Below are positions 51,048-53,463 of a stretch of 53,463 nt of DNA, piece by piece. Both the position numbers and the translations under genes were made by a program. Position 1 is the first letter of the stretch; each line of letters begins with the position of its first letter. The notes under the pieces were generated by a model, which was not told the origin of the DNA, ran no database searches, and saw only the letters and a list, made by a program, of their open reading frames with translations. The DNA is from Arsenophonus fragariae (GTDB lineage: Bacteria; Pseudomonadota; Gammaproteobacteria; Enterobacterales; Enterobacteriaceae), in NCBI GenBank assembly GCA_047291315.1, contig JBDPYZ010000019.1, forward strand, positions 1 to 53,463, in the 5' to 3' direction.

Positions 51048-51490
51048 TGGAAGAAAAGCTACTCTTCCACGAATCAACTAAACAATCAGTCTGGCAAACC
51101 CTCAAAGCCGTCCTCGCAACAAAACAACCGCATCAACTCATCATCAAGCCTTACAGGAAAATCCGTTCACTCTCTCAAAATTCACTTTTTCACCTGTGGA
51201 CAGGGGAGATAAGCAAGTATTTGTGTGCTAACGGCGCTCACTTCACATCTGAGCAAGTGAAGGAAATGCTTAAGCACACATTTCTTGGCTATGAAGTAGT
51301 CGAGCGTATTGATGTGACCACACAGGAGCCAGAGCGTGTCAGAGTGCTCAGGAGAACATCTAAAATCGATACAGGGGAGATGCATATTTTTATGCAAAGA
51401 GTGGAATGCTGGGCAGCTGGGATAGGTTATTTCGTGACAATACCTGAAAGTTCTGAGTATATGAAATTAAAACAGGAGCAGGAAAATTAA
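51044..51490 (+). CDS. ninB: NinB (Orf) recombination mediator
   Basis: 148 aa. KPYRKIRSLSQNSLFHLWTG and FTSEQVKEMLKHTFLGYEVV are characteristic of lambda Orf/NinB, a RecFOR-like mediator that binds ssDNA and SSB. It overlaps the previous gene, and the next starts directly after its stop. Confidence 0.92.
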   Translation: MMEEKLLFHESTKQSVWQTLKAVLATKQPHQLIIKPYRKIRSLSQNSLFHLWTGEISKYLCANGAHFTSEQVKEMLKHTFLGYEVVERIDVTTQEPERVRVLRRTSKIDTGEMHIFMQRVECWAAGIGYFVTIPESSEYMKLKQEQEN

Positions 51491-51949
51491 ATGGCACTTA
51501 AAAGAGATAAGCATGATGCCGTGTTCTCTGAATTAGTCCGCGAAAGAACAAACTGGATATGCGATTATTGCGGCCGACATTTTCAACATGAACGCGCTAA
51601 ACTACACTGCTCACATTTCAAATCAAGACGACACAAATCCACCCGTTATCACCCCTGTAATAGTTTCTCCCACTGCATAGGTTGTCATCGTAAGTTAAGT
51701 GAAGACCCTTACGAGTTTACCGCTCATGCAGAGATAACCTACGGTGAGATGACAATTGCCCAAATAGCCATGCTGGCCAATACACCTATCAAACTCAAGT
51801 CAGGTGAGATAGATGAAATCTACTGTCAGATGAAAAGCGAGCTCAAACGCATGAAAGTCATGCGTTTGCAAGGTTTTTCAGGCCGCATTGAGTTTTCCTT
51901 ACCGGACTGGTACCAGGCCGGCATTACGTTCCGAATGGGCGAACAATAG
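51491..51949 (+). CDS. HNH-type zinc nuclease of the nin region
   Basis: 152 aa. Zinc-binding CDYCGRHF, then LHCSHFKSRRHKSTRYHPCN and HCIGCHRKLSEDP give an HNH-like Cys/His array. The place (after ninB, before Q) is that of NinG-type nucleases, but the sequence is not clearly NinG. A role in recombination or branched-DNA processing is inferred. Confidence 0.75.
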   Translation: MALKRDKHDAVFSELVRERTNWICDYCGRHFQHERAKLHCSHFKSRRHKSTRYHPCNSFSHCIGCHRKLSEDPYEFTAHAEITYGEMTIAQIAMLANTPIKLKSGEIDEIYCQMKSELKRMKVMRLQGFSGRIEFSLPDWYQAGITFRMGEQ

Positions 51950-52029
51950 TGCCCACACATTAAACCATCACTAACATTCAACGCAGGGCATCTAGACCAT
52001 GCCTCAATTCATATTTTGCCGGAGGGGAG

Positions 52030-52377
52030 ATGAGTAGGCACGTAAAAGATTTACTGAAAGCATGGGGAAACTGGAGCATGAGCAGAATTGGAACAGAGTA
52101 CAAAGGTATGTCTCATGTTTTCCCGTCTAAATTCGAGGATGACAGGCCCTGGCTAAGTGATGAGGAAGGCGAAATCGTTGATAAGGCGGTAGCAGGATTA
52201 AAAAAATATGACATCGATGGATATAACATTATTTGCTTACATTATCAGCATCATATTTCATGCCGGATGATAGCTAAAAACTGGAAGAAAAGACCGGATT
52301 ATATCACCGCTTACATGGGTAGGGCTGAATCCTACATAGCGGGTACTGTTCACACGTTCCTTAAAGTAACAAATTGA
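52030..52377 (+). CDS. Q-type late antiterminator (phage 21/P22-like)
   Basis: 115 aa. LLKAWGNWSMSRIGTEYKGM, SDEEGEIVDKAVAGLKKYDI and CRMIAKNWKKRPDYITAYMG match short Q proteins. GGAGGGGAG lies before the ATG. It should turn on late genes from a promoter just downstream. The late genes of this prophage lie past the window. Confidence 0.85.
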   Translation: MSRHVKDLLKAWGNWSMSRIGTEYKGMSHVFPSKFEDDRPWLSDEEGEIVDKAVAGLKKYDIDGYNIICLHYQHHISCRMIAKNWKKRPDYITAYMGRAESYIAGTVHTFLKVTN

Positions 52378-52400
52378 CAACACGCCGTATAGACTATCGT
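52374..52400 (+). promoter_or_regulatory. Candidate late promoter PR'
   Basis: TTGACA at 52374-52379, overlapping the end of Q, with TATCGT at 52395-52400 (15-nt spacer). Position fits PR'; the -10 and spacing are poor. Confidence 0.35.
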
Positions 52401-52439
52401 ACGCCGAATATCCTAGAATTTATATGCGGAAAAAGAAAC

Positions 52440-53463
52440 ATGGCTAAATTAAAATCTGTCGAACCCCATATTGCTGATCTCGCTAACGGATGGCTTAAAT
52501 CTTACCATTTGGACTATAAATTAGAGCAAAACCCGTTAAATACTGAGATAGATAAAGCACTTAATGATTATTTTTCTAAAAATGGCGGTGTTGGGGGTAA
52601 TATCCCCGATGTAAAACTCTTATTAAAAGATAAACAAGGTAATGCTTACCCTATTTTAATTGAGTATAAGGGATATAAAGATAAGCTTGTCAAACTTAAT
52701 GCCGACGGTATCGTTGATAATCAGACATCCAAAAATCAACCGACCTTTAAAAATATCAATAACTATGCTGTTAATGGTGCAGTACATTACGCCAATGCCT
52801 TGCTTCACCATACCAGTTATACTGATATTATCGCGATAGGGATGACGGGTTTTATTGATGATATAGGAACGTTACAACACGAAATCGGCGTTTACTATGT
52901 GTCAAAAAGTAATTTAGGCGCAGGGCAAAAAGTTGCTGAGTATTCCGATTTATCATTTTTAGCGGGAAAAAACTTTGATGCGTTCATTGCAAAGGTTAAT
53001 GCGCTACAGCTATCCCTCGAAGAACTGGGTAATCTTAAAAGTCAAAAAGAAAGAGAAATCGAAGCCTGTTTAGTTAAGCTAAATAATGACATTTATCAAA
53101 ATGAAAAAGGTTTGGGTGAAAATGACCGTGTTTATTTGGTGGCGGCATCGATTATTGCGACGATTGGTATTCCAGGGAAAGTTAAACCGTTAGAAAAAAG
53201 TGAGTTAAAATCATCAACCGAAGTTGGGTATATGGATGGTGATATTATTATTAATAAAATCAAGTCGTTTTTACATTATAAAGAATTGCCTGAGACGAAA
53301 AAGTCGTTAATTATACGAACATTGCAAAACACATTAATGACAGAAAATATTAATAAAGTGGTTAATGGTGAAAGCCAGTTAAAGCGGGTGTTTACAAAAA
53401 TTGTTGATGACTTGGGAATTTATTACAAAATTGGACTCACCACGGATTTTACCGGTAAGTTGT
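52440..53463 (+). CDS. Restriction/modification-like protein, 3' end outside window
   Basis: 341 residues are visible from MAKLKSVEPHIADLANGWLK; the frame is open at the edge. An N-terminal PD-(D/E)xK-like site is suggested by Asp in GNIPDVKLLLKDKQ and Glu-x-Lys in PILIEYKGYKD. Later parts (LGENDRVYLVAASIIATIGI, SLIIRTLQNTLMTENINKVV) resemble the region before the N6-adenine methylase domain of large single-chain type IIG-like or related enzymes. The methylase motifs would lie beyond the window. It sits between Q and the expected lysis genes, a usual place for cargo. Confidence 0.65.
   Translation, partial: MAKLKSVEPHIADLANGWLKSYHLDYKLEQNPLNTEIDKALNDYFSKNGGVGGNIPDVKLLLKDKQGNAYPILIEYKGYKDKLVKLNADGIVDNQTSKNQPTFKNINNYAVNGAVHYANALLHHTSYTDIIAIGMTGFIDDIGTLQHEIGVYYVSKSNLGAGQKVAEYSDLSFLAGKNFDAFIAKVNALQLSLEELGNLKSQKEREIEACLVKLNNDIYQNEKGLGENDRVYLVAASIIATIGIPGKVKPLEKSELKSSTEVGYMDGDIIINKIKSFLHYKELPETKKSLIIRTLQNTLMTENINKVVNGESQLKRVFTKIVDDLGIYYKIGLTTDFTGKL

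Overview
This window comes from a low-GC enterobacterial chromosome and holds two lambdoid prophages on either side of about 10 kb of host DNA. The host gene order (fau, ssrS, zapA facing ygfB, pepP, ubiH, ubiI, gcvT) is the classical enterobacterial one. AT-rich host genes, frequent decay (ygfB, gcvT and two toxin-like remnants are broken) and heavy prophage load suggest a Morganellaceae insect symbiont of the Arsenophonus type. That assignment is an inference from composition and gene content, not a database result.

Region 1 (1-22839, all late genes on + except one inverted cassette) is the right part of an HK97-like siphophage prophage. In order: a YpfJ-like metallopeptidase and an EndA-like secreted nuclease just ahead of the lysis genes; holin, endolysin and Rz/Rz1; HNH nuclease and small terminase; an inverted two-gene moron; large terminase; a fused protease/capsid gene with its own internal start; portal; connectors; tail tube; G/GT tail chaperones with a clear -1 slippery heptamer; tape measure; tail tip; fibres and fibre chaperone. 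Its early region lies upstream of the window.

Region 2 (22840-33160) is host DNA. fau, ssrS, zapA, pepP, ubiH and ubiI look intact. ygfB and gcvT are pseudogenes. Two related degraded genes flank fau, and the larger has split the usual ssrS-fau neighbourhood. gcvH and gcvP do not follow gcvT; a prophage does.

Region 3 (33161-53463) is the left part of a second lambdoid prophage: int, xis, MT-A70 methylase, an exonuclease plus annealase recombination cassette, and five different antirepressor-type genes, all on -. A tandem pair of complete immunity modules follows, each with an N-type antiterminator, nut sites, operators, a short repressor without a peptidase domain, and a Cro-like gene. Rightward come cII, an O-like gene with four iterons, a DnaB-type helicase, nin genes and Q. 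A DNA-modification/restriction-like gene starts right after Q and runs off the window.

The most unusual regulatory content is in region 3. The two immunity modules have different operator sequences. An 80-nt C4-type antisense RNA candidate has its own promoter and terminator and can pair with the leader of a Bro-N antirepressor gene. Repressors without a cleavage domain plus many antirepressors suggest a switch run by antirepressors rather than by RecA-driven repressor cleavage.
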